From Pseudonocardia sp. (GTDB lineage: Bacteria; Actinomycetota; Actinomycetes; Mycobacteriales; Pseudonocardiaceae), in contig JAOZVV010000138.1 of NCBI GenBank assembly GCA_025869365.1, positions 1-33,470 on the forward strand: a stretch of DNA of 33,470 nucleotides, given 5' to 3'. Under the pieces are notes generated by a model that was not told where the DNA came from, did no database searches, and saw nothing but the letters and a program-made list of their open reading frames with translations. Position 1 is the stretch's first letter. Each line of letters starts with the position of its first letter. A program made the position numbers and the translations under genes. Below, one piece after another: positions 1 to 7,381 of the stretch.

Positions 1-48
1 ACGCGTCCTCAACCAAGATCAACCGGCTGCGGCTTGACACAGGGCAAC

Positions 49-2400
49 TCATCCCTGCTCCTCCGGGATCAGCGCGAGCACCTTCTCCGGTGTCCATGGT
101 CCGTCGGAGGTGAGGGTGACGCCGAACGGGACGAGCGCGTCCTGCAGTGCGTTGACCAGCGCGCCGGGTGCCCCCGTGGCGCCGCCCTCGCCGGCCCCCT
201 TCATCCCGTACGGGTTGAGCGGGGTCGGCGACTCGGTGTGGTCGGTGCGGATCCACGGCACGTCGCCGACGGTGGGCAGGAGGTAGTCCTGCAGCGTCGG
301 GGTGAGGGGCTGGCCGTTCGCGTCGTAGGCGAACTCCTCGAAGAAGGTGCCGCCGATTCCCTGCACGACCCCGCCGTGCACCTGCCCCTCGACGATCGTC
401 GGGTTGATCACCGTGCCGCAGTCGTGCACGACGACGTAGTCGACGACCTCGACCTGCCCCGTCGCGACGTCCACCTCCACCTTGGCGGCATGGGTGGCGT
501 GCGAGAACGCGATCCCGGCGGCCTGGTGCTGGTAGGTGGCCTCCAGGTTCCAGTCCATCCCGCCGGGCAGCGGGGCGTTCCACGCGGTGGCGGCCACGGC
601 GATCCGGCCGAGCGCCACGGAGCGGGACGTCCCGCGGACGACCGCCGCCCCGTCGCGCCACTCGAGGTCGGCGCGGTCGACCTCGAGCAGGTGCGCGGCG
701 AGGGTGAGCGCCTTGTCCTTGACCTCGCCCGCGGCCCGGCGAGCGGCGGCACCGCCGATCGCGGCGGAGCGGGAGGCGAAGGTGCCGACGCCGTCGGCGA
801 CGACGTCGGTGTCGCCGTGGAGCACCGTGATGTCGTCGAGGTCGATCTCCAGCTCGTCCGCGACGAGCTGGCTGAAGGTCGTGACGTGGCCCTGCCCGTG
901 CGGGCTGGAGCCGGTCAGGACGGTGACCTTGCCCGCGCCGTCCACCCGGACGACGGCCGACTCGTACGGGCCGATGGCCGTCTCCTCCACCAGCGAGGCC
1001 ACCCCGATACCGAGGTACCGACCCGCGTCGCGGGCGGCCTCCTGCTCGACGCCCCATCCCGGGCCCAGACCGATCATCTCGGCGGCCCGGCGCAGTGTCG
1101 CGCCGTAGTCGCCGGTGTCGTACACGACCGGTCCGGCGAGGACGATCGCCGTGCCGCGGTCGCTCGGCAGCTCCTCGGGAGTGATCATGTTCTGCAGTCG
1201 GAGCTCGACCCGGTCGCGACCGAGGTCGGCGGCGATGGTGTCCATCATCCGCTCCATGACCAGCACCGCCTGGGGGTGTCCGGCGCCCCGGTAGACCGCC
1301 AGCGGCGTCTTGTTGGTGACCACGCAGTGCGCCCGGGCGCGGTAGGCGGGGATCCGGTACGGCCCCCGCAGCATGGCCGAGCTGATCGACGCCGGAGTGG
1401 TCGCCAGGGTGCAGCAGGCGGCGCCGTTGCTCGTCCACGACTGCGCGTCCACGGCGGTGACGGTGCCGTCGGCGCGGACGGCGACCCGCACCGTGTGCTT
1501 CTGCTCCCGGGCGTGCGAGCTCGCCATCAGGTGCTCGCGGCGGTCCTCCACCCACTTCACCGGGCGGCGCAGCCGCAGCGCGAACAGCGGCGCGAGGATC
1601 TCCTCGCAGTAGAACTCGCACTTGGCCCCGAACCCGCCCCCGACGTCGGGGGCGATCACCCGGATGCGGCTCTCCGGCAGGCCCAGCACCCCGGACAGGA
1701 AGCCGCGCACGAGGTGGGGGAACTGGGTGGACGTGGTGAGCGTGAGCCGCTCGGTGATCGGGTCGACCTCCGCCACCACGCCCCGGGTCTCCATCGGCAC
1801 CGGGCCGTACCGGTGGATGGTGAAGGTCTCCTCGTAGACGTGGTCGGCCTCGGCGAAGGCCCGGTCGACCTCGCCGACGTCCTGGGCGATCGTGGTGACG
1901 ACGTTCGTCCCGTGCTCCGGGTAGAGCAGCGTCGGTCCGGTCACCGCCTCGTCGAGATCGACGACCGCGGGCAGCGGCGCGTACTCCACGTCGATCAGCT
2001 CGAGGGCGTCCTCGGCCCCGTACTCGCTGGTCGCGACGAGCGCCACCACCGGCTGCCCGACGTAGCGGACGATGCCGTCGGCGAGCGCGGTCTGCAGCAG
2101 CGGCAGCGAGTCGGGGTAGAGGTCGATGCACGGGATCGTCCCGGCCTCGCCCTCGATGTCCGCCCACGTCAGGACGGACAGCACGCCGGGTGCGGCCAGG
2201 GCCCGCGAGGTGTCGATCCCGACGATGCGGGCGTGGGCGTGCGGGGAGCGGACGATCGCCATGAACACGGTGCCCGCCGGCTGGACGTCGGCGACGAAGC
2301 GGCCGCGTCCGAGCAGCAGGCGGGGGTCCTCCCGGCGCTTGACCGAGCCGCCGACGTACTGGGGCCGGGCCGGGACCGGTCCCGTTCGGGTGGTGGTCAT
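49..2400 (-). CDS. Molybdenum hydroxylase large (Mo-cofactor) subunit, xanthine dehydrogenase family
   Basis: This is the catalytic subunit of a cytoplasmic heterotrimeric molybdenum hydroxylase, which hydroxylates a substrate carbon with water and passes electrons to the 2Fe-2S and FAD subunits. The protein has 783 residues, normal for the family. Visible motifs are GGGFGAK near residues 254-260 (molybdopterin binding), VYRGAG at 369-374, and GAGEGG near the C-terminus with the probable catalytic Glu at 738. The active-site loop is VYRGAG, not the Cys-bearing loop (AYRCSFR type) of true form I CO dehydrogenase, so a CO dehydrogenase call is not supported. Substrate is unknown; a purine or an aldehyde is possible. 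I start at the ATG at 2398-2400, which overlaps the stop of the 2Fe-2S subunit gene by 4 bp; the frame is open further upstream, but that part lies inside the neighbouring gene. It is the last gene of the operon; the 48 bp after it hold only a short TCAACC direct repeat. Confidence 0.9.
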   Translation of the reverse strand: MTTTRTGPVPARPQYVGGSVKRREDPRLLLGRGRFVADVQPAGTVFMAIVRSPHAHARIVGIDTSRALAAPGVLSVLTWADIEGEAGTIPCIDLYPDSLPLLQTALADGIVRYVGQPVVALVATSEYGAEDALELIDVEYAPLPAVVDLDEAVTGPTLLYPEHGTNVVTTIAQDVGEVDRAFAEADHVYEETFTIHRYGPVPMETRGVVAEVDPITERLTLTTSTQFPHLVRGFLSGVLGLPESRIRVIAPDVGGGFGAKCEFYCEEILAPLFALRLRRPVKWVEDRREHLMASSHAREQKHTVRVAVRADGTVTAVDAQSWTSNGAACCTLATTPASISSAMLRGPYRIPAYRARAHCVVTNKTPLAVYRGAGHPQAVLVMERMMDTIAADLGRDRVELRLQNMITPEELPSDRGTAIVLAGPVVYDTGDYGATLRRAAEMIGLGPGWGVEQEAARDAGRYLGIGVASLVEETAIGPYESAVVRVDGAGKVTVLTGSSPHGQGHVTTFSQLVADELEIDLDDITVLHGDTDVVADGVGTFASRSAAIGGAAARRAAGEVKDKALTLAAHLLEVDRADLEWRDGAAVVRGTSRSVALGRIAVAATAWNAPLPGGMDWNLEATYQHQAAGIAFSHATHAAKVEVDVATGQVEVVDYVVVHDCGTVINPTIVEGQVHGGVVQGIGGTFFEEFAYDANGQPLTPTLQDYLLPTVGDVPWIRTDHTESPTPLNPYGMKGAGEGGATGAPGALVNALQDALVPFGVTLTSDGPWTPEKVLALIPEEQG

Positions 2401-2921
2401 CGGCTGTCCTCCGGCGCGACCGGACGGCCGGCGGCCTGCCTGGCCGCCTTGACGATGTTCTGGTAGCCGGTGCAGCGGCACAGATGGCCGTCGAGGGTGT
2501 CGGTGATGGCCTCGTCCGAGGGCTCGGGGTCAGCGGCGAGCAGCGCGGTCAGCGAGCAGACGAAACCCGGGGTGCAGAAGCCGCACTGCATCCCGTGGTT
2601 GTCCTGGAAGGCCTGCTGCACGGGCGTCAGCTCGCCGTCGGGCGAGAGGCCCTCCACGGTGGTGACGGTGCACTCGTCGACCTGGGCGGCCAACGTCAGG
2701 CAGGAACGCACCGGCTCGCCGTCGAGGATCACGGTGCAGGCGCCGCAGGTGCCGTGGCCGCAGCCGACGTGGGTGCCGGTGAGCCCGAGCTCGTCGCGCA
2801 GGAAGTCCGAGAGCAGCAGCCGGGGCGCGACGGCGGCCTCGTGCGACACGCCGTTCACGCGGACGGCGATCGGGACCGGGGGGATGCGCGTCCCGGCGGC
2901 CCGGCCAGGGGCGAGGGTCAT
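2397..2921 (-). CDS. Molybdenum hydroxylase small [2Fe-2S] subunit
   Basis: This 174-residue iron-sulfur subunit carries electrons from the Mo site to FAD. The N-terminal plant-ferredoxin-like domain has C54, C59, C62 and C74 (GCGHGTCGAC pattern). The C-terminal helical domain has C113, C116, C148 and C150 (CGFC and CRC patterns). Both [2Fe-2S] sites are therefore complete. The start ATG at 2919-2921 overlaps the end of the FAD-subunit gene by 4 bp, and the stop overlaps the start of the large-subunit gene by 4 bp, so translation of all three is probably coupled. The reading frame stays open for another 300 codons upstream, but only because it runs through the FAD-subunit gene in another frame. 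The N-terminal extension of about 17 residues (MTLAPGRAAG...) before the fold is slightly long. Confidence 0.93.
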   Translation of the reverse strand: MTLAPGRAAGTRIPPVPIAVRVNGVSHEAAVAPRLLLSDFLRDELGLTGTHVGCGHGTCGACTVILDGEPVRSCLTLAAQVDECTVTTVEGLSPDGELTPVQQAFQDNHGMQCGFCTPGFVCSLTALLAADPEPSDEAITDTLDGHLCRCTGYQNIVKAARQAAGRPVAPEDSR

Positions 2922-3823
2922 GCGGCGACCTCCGGATCGACGGCGGTGGAGGCGGGTGGTGTGCGGGGCAGGGCGAGCGCCGTGGCCAGCGCGCGCCGCA
3001 CGACGGTCGGGAGCACCCGGCGTCGGTAGTCCGCGCTCGCGCGGGCGGGGAGCGCGGTGTCGACCTCGGCCACGGCTGCTCGCGCCGCGACGGCGAGCGT
3101 GGTGTCGGTGGGGACGGTGCCGAGCAACGCGTCCTCGCTGGCCGTCATCCGCTGCGGCCGTGCCGACAGACCGGACACCGCGATGCGCGCCGCACTGACG
3201 CGGTCGTCGGTGACGGTGACCTGCGCCCCGACCGCGAGGATCGGGATGTCCTTGGCCTTGCGGGCGATCTCGGCGAACCCCGCCCGCGTGCCGGGCGCGG
3301 CGACCGGGAACGTCACGGCGGTGACCAGCGCGCCGGCCGGGATCGTGGTCTCGAACGGAGCGCCGAAGAAGTCGGACGCGGGGATGCGGCGGGTCGTGCC
3401 GTCGGCCGTGACGACGACGAACTCCGCGTCCAGGGCGACGGCGACGGCCGGGAGCTCGGCGGCCGGGTCGTGGTGGCAGAGGCTGCCGACCACGGTGCCC
3501 CTGCTGCGGACCTGGGGATGGGCGACCCAGGCGAGGGCCGCCGGCAGGAGAGGTGCGGCCGTCGCGGCGAGCGAGGACGTGAGGACGGTGCCCTGCCGGG
3601 CCGTGGCCCCGACGTGGAGCCGCTCGTCGCGGACCTCGATCTCGTCCAGACCGGGGATCCGGTTGATGTCCACCAGGAGGGGCGGCTGCTCCAGACGCAG
3701 GTTGAGCAGGGGCACCAGGCTCTGGCCGCCGGCCAGCACCCGAGCGCCCGGAACCGATCCGAGGTCGGCGAGTGCGGCAGCGACGGTCGTCGGGCGGCGG
3801 TAGTCGAAGGCGGCGGGTTTCAT
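2918..3823 (-). CDS. Molybdenum hydroxylase medium (FAD-binding) subunit
   Basis: This 301-residue FAD subunit is similar in plan to CoxM/CutM. It accepts electrons from the 2Fe-2S subunit and hands them to an external acceptor. Visible features are the start KPAAFDYRRPTTVAAAL, the FAD-contact loop AGGQSLVPLLNLRL near residues 31-44, a second flavin-binding stretch GTVVGSLCHHDPAAELP near 113-129, and the C-terminal domain typical of the family. It is the first gene of the three-gene operon and has the usual actinobacterial order FAD, FeS, Mo. No maturation genes (XdhC-like or MoxR-like) follow within the window, so cofactor insertion must be served from elsewhere. It is divergently transcribed from a PucR-type regulator, which suggests substrate-responsive control. 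Confidence 0.92.
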   Translation of the reverse strand: MKPAAFDYRRPTTVAAALADLGSVPGARVLAGGQSLVPLLNLRLEQPPLLVDINRIPGLDEIEVRDERLHVGATARQGTVLTSSLAATAAPLLPAALAWVAHPQVRSRGTVVGSLCHHDPAAELPAVAVALDAEFVVVTADGTTRRIPASDFFGAPFETTIPAGALVTAVTFPVAAPGTRAGFAEIARKAKDIPILAVGAQVTVTDDRVSAARIAVSGLSARPQRMTASEDALLGTVPTDTTLAVAARAAVAEVDTALPARASADYRRRVLPTVVRRALATALALPRTPPASTAVDPEVAA

Positions 3824-3933
3824 CGAGGCTCCGCTCGGTCACGGGGCGTGCGGTCGCTGGGGAGCGTGGGTCTCATCCTGGGCCCGGGGCCGCCCCGCCA
3901 CCACGGTCAGAATGGTGCGATCCGTCGCAACCT

Positions 3934-3952
3934 ACCGGACGTTGTGTCCGGT
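3934..3952. promoter_or_regulatory. Perfect inverted repeat, candidate PucR-type operator
   Basis: The sequence ACCGGAC-GTTGT-GTCCGGT has two perfect 7-bp arms around a 5-bp spacer. It lies in the 147-bp gap between the divergent molybdenum hydroxylase operon and the PucR-type gene. It ends 18 bp before the chosen GTG of the regulator. Its place and symmetry suit a dimeric regulator that controls its own gene and the operon; the binding itself is inferred. Confidence 0.5.
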
Positions 3953-3970
3953 CGATGGTCCGCTCCTCCG

Positions 3971-5491
3971 GTGACGCTGACGCTGGCCGAGGTCCTCGAC
4001 ATCGATGCCGTGGCGCAGGCCGCGCCCGAGGTCCTGGTGGGCGCGGACCACCTCGACCGGCCTGTCCGCTGGGTGCACACCAGCGAGCTCGCCGAGGCGG
4101 CCCAGCTGCTCAAAGGCGGTGAGCTCCTGCTGACCTGCGGACTCGGCATCGCCGGTCGCGGTTCGGTCGGGGAGGCGGCCTACATCGCCGCGCTGGCCGA
4201 GCGCGGGGCCACCGCGTTGGCGCTCGAGCTCGGCTGGACCTTCCCCGAGGCGACCCGAGCCATGATCGACGCGGCCCGCGAGCACGATCTCCCCCTGCTG
4301 GTGCTGCGGAAGATCGTGCCGTTCGTCGAGATCGCCGAGCAGGTCCAGCGCGCGCTGTTGGAGCGGACGGCCGAGGGCGTCGAGCGCGAGCGCGACGTGC
4401 GACAGACCCTGACCGACGCGTTGCTCGGCGGGGCCGGGCCGCAGGAGCTGACGGGCGTCCTCGCCGAGTTGACGGGGGCGCCGGTCGTGGTGACCACGAC
4501 CGACGGGGAACTGGTGTCCGCGGCCGGACAGCCACCCGGCACGCGACGGCGGGCGCGGCCTGCCTTCCGCCGCGACGTCGTCCTGCTCGATCGCCTCTGG
4601 GGAGAAGTCGCCGTCCTGCCGCCCGCGCGCGCGGACGACCCGGTCGTGGTGGCCGCCTGCGTGGCCGGGGCCGAGGCGCTGGAGCTCGCCCTGCTGCGCT
4701 CCGCGGCCACCGGGGACCTCAGCGACCGCCGCCGGCTGCTCACCGACGACCTCGTCGCGGGCCGCCACCAGGGGGTGGGCGAGCTGGTCGGTCGAGCCCG
4801 CGTGCTGGGACTGTCCTTCCCGGCGGAGAGCCGGTACGCGGCGCTCGTCGTGGGTGGGGTGGGCGCGGCGGACGTGGAGGCGGCGGCCCGGGCCGCGACC
4901 GGGGCGCTGCCTGCCGGGACCGCACTCGTGACGGCAGGCGGGGACGAGGTGGTCGTCGTCGCGCGCACCTCGGCCGAGACCTCTGCCGCGCGGGCCGTGC
5001 TCGCCGCCGTCGACGCCGTGGTGGGCACCGGGGCCCCCCGTGTGGTCGCGGGCCCGGTGGTCACCCGCCTCGACCTCGCCGGGCGCTCGCTCGAGACGGC
5101 GCGCCAGGCGCTCGAGCTGGCGATGACCCTCGAACCGGACCGTCGTTGGCTCGCCTCCGCCGAGCTGACCACGCCCCTGCTCCTCGCCAGGCTCCGCGGG
5201 GACGCGCTCGCCCGGCAACTCGTTCGCGAGGAGCTCCGGGCGCTGCAGGCCCACGACGAGACGACGGGCTCGGATCTCGTCGGGACGCTGCGCGCCTACC
5301 TCGCGCACTCGTCGTCGAAGGTCCGGACCGCGGCGGCGCTGCGGGTGCGCCGCCAGACCCTGCACGCCCGCCTGGCGCGGATCGAGGAGCTGATCGGCGA
5401 CGTGCACGCTGCGCCTCGGCACACGGCCCTGGTCCTCGCCCTCGCGCTGCACGAACTGGGTCCGGGCACATCGACCCGCTCGGAGGGGTGA
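3971..5491 (+). CDS. PucR-family transcriptional regulator
   Basis: This predicted cytoplasmic DNA-binding regulator has 506 residues. The N-terminal PUCR ligand domain (about residues 3-125) begins with LTLAEVLDIDAVAQAAPEVLVG and contains ELLLTCGLGI. A middle CdaR/GGDEF-like region follows (about 170-400). The C-terminal PucR helix-turn-helix is around 430-495, with LRAYLAHSSSKVRTAAALRV followed by RRQTLHARLARIEELIG. Family members respond to purines or other catabolic substrates and control nearby catabolic genes. Its divergent position beside a molybdenum hydroxylase fits regulation of that operon. I chose the GTG at 3971 because the PUCR domain starts just after it and because the in-frame GTG at 3944 would sit inside the inverted repeat at 3934-3952. 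No clear ribosome binding site precedes either start. Confidence 0.88.
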   Translation: MTLTLAEVLDIDAVAQAAPEVLVGADHLDRPVRWVHTSELAEAAQLLKGGELLLTCGLGIAGRGSVGEAAYIAALAERGATALALELGWTFPEATRAMIDAAREHDLPLLVLRKIVPFVEIAEQVQRALLERTAEGVERERDVRQTLTDALLGGAGPQELTGVLAELTGAPVVVTTTDGELVSAAGQPPGTRRRARPAFRRDVVLLDRLWGEVAVLPPARADDPVVVAACVAGAEALELALLRSAATGDLSDRRRLLTDDLVAGRHQGVGELVGRARVLGLSFPAESRYAALVVGGVGAADVEAAARAATGALPAGTALVTAGGDEVVVVARTSAETSAARAVLAAVDAVVGTGAPRVVAGPVVTRLDLAGRSLETARQALELAMTLEPDRRWLASAELTTPLLLARLRGDALARQLVREELRALQAHDETTGSDLVGTLRAYLAHSSSKVRTAAALRVRRQTLHARLARIEELIGDVHAAPRHTALVLALALHELGPGTSTRSEG

Positions 5492-5566
5492 CGGTGTTCC
5501 GCGAGATCCGGTCGTCACCGCGGGATGCCTGCTCGGCGGTCCGAAGCCCGATCCGCCGGTCTCCGG

Positions 5567-5581
5567 GGCCGGCTACCGGCC
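5567..5581. terminator. Candidate short hairpin terminator between convergent genes
   Basis: GGCCGG-CTA-CCGGCC forms a 6-bp stem with a 3-base loop. It overlaps the TAG stop of the QorB-like gene and lies about 75 bp after the PucR-type stop. There is no T-run, as is common for actinobacterial hairpins, so function is uncertain. Confidence 0.3.
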
Positions 5582-6421
5582 GGCGAGGAGATCGCGGACG
5601 GAGCGCGGATCGCGGCCCAGCAGTCCGCCGAGCAGGGGATCGATGCCGGCGAAGCCGCCCTGCGCCGCGGCCCGGTAGATGCCGAGGGTGAAGCGGGTGA
5701 GGAACTCCGGGGTGCCCGCGGCGATCCGGGTCGCGACCCACTCGTCCTCGTCCACGACCCTGTGCTCGATCGTGCGGCCGGTGAGGTCCGACGCGATGGC
5801 GGCGATGTCGGCGAAGGTGGGGGCTGCGCTCGCGGTGATGGTGGTCGGGCCGTCGTGGGCGCCGTCCGAGGCGAGGATGACGGCCGCGGCTTCCGCGGAG
5901 TCCTCCCGCGCGGTCCAGGACACCGGGCCGTCGCCGGGTACGGCGATCACGCCGGTCTCGCGCCAGGGGCCGAGCAGCATGTCGAGGGTGTGGGCGTAGA
6001 AGCCGTTGCGCAGCGACGTCCAGGCGACCCCGGACCCGGCGAGCATCTGCTCGGTCGCGGCGTGGTCACGGCAGGCGGCGAAAGGGCTGTCGAGCGCGGC
6101 GCCCTGGTGGCTGGTGTAGAGGATCCGGCCGACCTTCGCGTCGATCGCCGCCTCGATCGCGGTGCGGTGCAGGCCCACGGCGTCCGCGCTCGGGTCGTTC
6201 GAGGACACGAGCAGCAGTTGGTCGGCGCCGGCGAAGGCGTCGGGCAGCGAGGCGGGATCGGCATAGCTGCCGCGGCGTACGGAAACCCCGCGCTCCGCGA
6301 ACCGCCGGCCCTTCTCGACGTCCCTCACGGCGACGGTGACGTCGTCGGGGGGAACCCGCTCGAGGAGGTGGTCGACGGTCGCGCCGTTGAGGGCACCGGT
6401 CGCGCCGGTGACGATGATCAT
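5573..6421 (-). CDS. QorB/NmrA-like NAD(P)-binding oxidoreductase
   Basis: This 282-residue protein resembles NAD(P)H:quinone oxidoreductase QorB (YtfG) and NmrA-like atypical short-chain dehydrogenases. The N-terminus MIIVTGATGALNG is the dinucleotide-binding Rossmann turn; the third glycine of the classical pattern is Asn here, followed by Gly. Further matches are ADQLLLVSSND near residues 66-76, ILYTSHQGA near 100-108, and LRNGFYA. The classical YxxxK dehydrogenase motif is not evident, as in NmrA-type proteins, so it may be a quinone reductase or a redox sensor. A ribosome binding site (GGAG) sits about 6 bases before the ATG. It is divergent from a TetR-family gene, a common arrangement in which the TetR protein represses the oxidoreductase in response to electrophiles or quinones. 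Confidence 0.82.
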   Translation of the reverse strand: MIIVTGATGALNGATVDHLLERVPPDDVTVAVRDVEKGRRFAERGVSVRRGSYADPASLPDAFAGADQLLLVSSNDPSADAVGLHRTAIEAAIDAKVGRILYTSHQGAALDSPFAACRDHAATEQMLAGSGVAWTSLRNGFYAHTLDMLLGPWRETGVIAVPGDGPVSWTAREDSAEAAAVILASDGAHDGPTTITASAAPTFADIAAIASDLTGRTIEHRVVDEDEWVATRIAAGTPEFLTRFTLGIYRAAAQGGFAGIDPLLGGLLGRDPRSVRDLLAGR

Positions 6422-6435
6422 TCGTTTCTCCGTCC

Positions 6436-6498
6436 GGTATCATTGGATACGTTCAGAAGGTATCACTGATAATTCTCCGATATCAACCGTGCGATACC
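6436..6498. promoter_or_regulatory. GTATC repeat cluster, candidate TetR operators
   Basis: The sites are GTATC-ATTG-GATAC (6437-6450, perfect inverted repeat), TATCA-C-TGATA (6461-6471, perfect 11-bp palindrome), and a GATATC...GATACC pair at 6479-6498. The first two share GGTATCA(T/C)TG and begin 23 bp apart, about two helical turns. They cover the -10, spacer and start-point region of the QorB-like promoter and the leader of the TetR gene. Binding by the adjacent TetR protein is inferred. Confidence 0.55.
6457..6486 (-). promoter_or_regulatory. Promoter of the QorB-like gene
   Basis: On the minus strand TTGATA (6481-6486) and TACCTT (6457-6462) are separated by 18 bp, a good match to a housekeeping actinobacterial promoter. 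Transcription would begin near 6450, about 30 bases before the start codon. The promoter is overlaid by the GTATCA-type repeats described separately. Confidence 0.5.
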
Positions 6499-6506
6499 GT
6501 TGGAAC

Positions 6507-7229
6507 ATGAGCAGGGAGCCGCGGGCCGGCGGTCAGGTCGACAGCCGGACGAAGATCGTCGACGTCGCCGCGCGCCTGCTCCGGGAGCAGGGGCCGTCGG
6601 CTGTGACCACGCGTGGTGTGGCTCAGGCCGCAGGCGTCCAGGCGCCGATGATCTATCGGTTGTTCGGCGACAAGGATGGGCTGCTCGACGCCGTCGCCGA
6701 GCACGTGATGGCCACCTACGTCTCGGCCAAGGCGACGATCGTCGAGAGGGCGTCGGCGGAGGACGTCGACCCGCTGGAGGACCTCCGTGCGGGCTGGGTG
6801 ATGCAGATCGACTTCGGTGTCGCCAACCCGACGCTCTTCTCCCTGCTGAACGCTCCGGGTCGCGGGGCGGGCTCCGCCGCGACGCGCACGGGTCTGGAGA
6901 TCCTCCGGTCCCGGGTCGGCCGGGTCGCGTCGACCGGGCGCCTCCGGGTCAGCGAGCAGCGGGCGGTCGACCTGATCCGTGCCGCCGGGTCGGGCGCCGT
7001 ACTCACGCTGTTGGCGACGCCTCCCGGTGAACGCGACCCGGGCCTCGCCGACGCGATGTACGAGGCCGTCCTGCGCGAGATCCTGACCGAGGCTCCGGTG
7101 CTCCCGGACAGCAGCCCGATCGCCGCTGCGGTGGCCTTCCGCGCCTTCGCTCCCGACCTCACCATGCTGAGCGACGCCGAACGGCGGCTGCTGCACGAGT
7201 GGCTCGACCGCGCGATCGACGGCCTCTGA
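6507..7229 (+). CDS. TetR/AcrR-family transcriptional repressor
   Basis: This 240-residue regulator has an N-terminal TetR helix-turn-helix at about residues 18-60 (IVDVAARLLREQGPSAVTT, then RGVAQAAGVQAPMIYRLFGD, then KDGLLDAVAEHV). The larger C-terminal ligand and dimer domain is typical of the family in length but does not reveal the ligand. The ATG at 6507 is chosen because the DNA-binding domain starts shortly after it; the frame is open upstream only within the divergent gene. A GATAAT hexamer at 6468-6473 could serve as its -10. Divergence from the QorB-like gene and the repeated palindromes between them suggest it represses both genes. Confidence 0.88.
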   Translation: MSREPRAGGQVDSRTKIVDVAARLLREQGPSAVTTRGVAQAAGVQAPMIYRLFGDKDGLLDAVAEHVMATYVSAKATIVERASAEDVDPLEDLRAGWVMQIDFGVANPTLFSLLNAPGRGAGSAATRTGLEILRSRVGRVASTGRLRVSEQRAVDLIRAAGSGAVLTLLATPPGERDPGLADAMYEAVLREILTEAPVLPDSSPIAAAVAFRAFAPDLTMLSDAERRLLHEWLDRAIDGL

Positions 7230-7381
7230 GGAGCCGAGCGCTTCCGAGGTGTCAGAGCGCCGTCGCAAGGCGCCGAGCCGGCTCGACCACCTCACGCAGC
7301 TGGAGGCATCCGAGCCCGTGACCGCCGAGAAGGCGTGCAGGATGACGGTATGACTCTTCGCAACCTTGATGTCAGACGACG

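Noticed and set aside
49..2400. Carbon monoxide dehydrogenase (coxL) assignment
   Set aside because: The Cys-bearing active-site loop of form I enzymes is absent; the loop is VYRGAG.
34..2466. Long plus-strand open frame opposite the molybdenum hydroxylase large subunit
   Set aside because: It is Arg/Gly/Val-rich with no recognisable fold and mirrors a well-supported gene; such antisense frames are common at this GC content.
3923..3930. TTGCGA at 3925-3930 (minus) as the promoter of the molybdenum hydroxylase operon
   Set aside because: No acceptable -10 lies 16-19 bp downstream.
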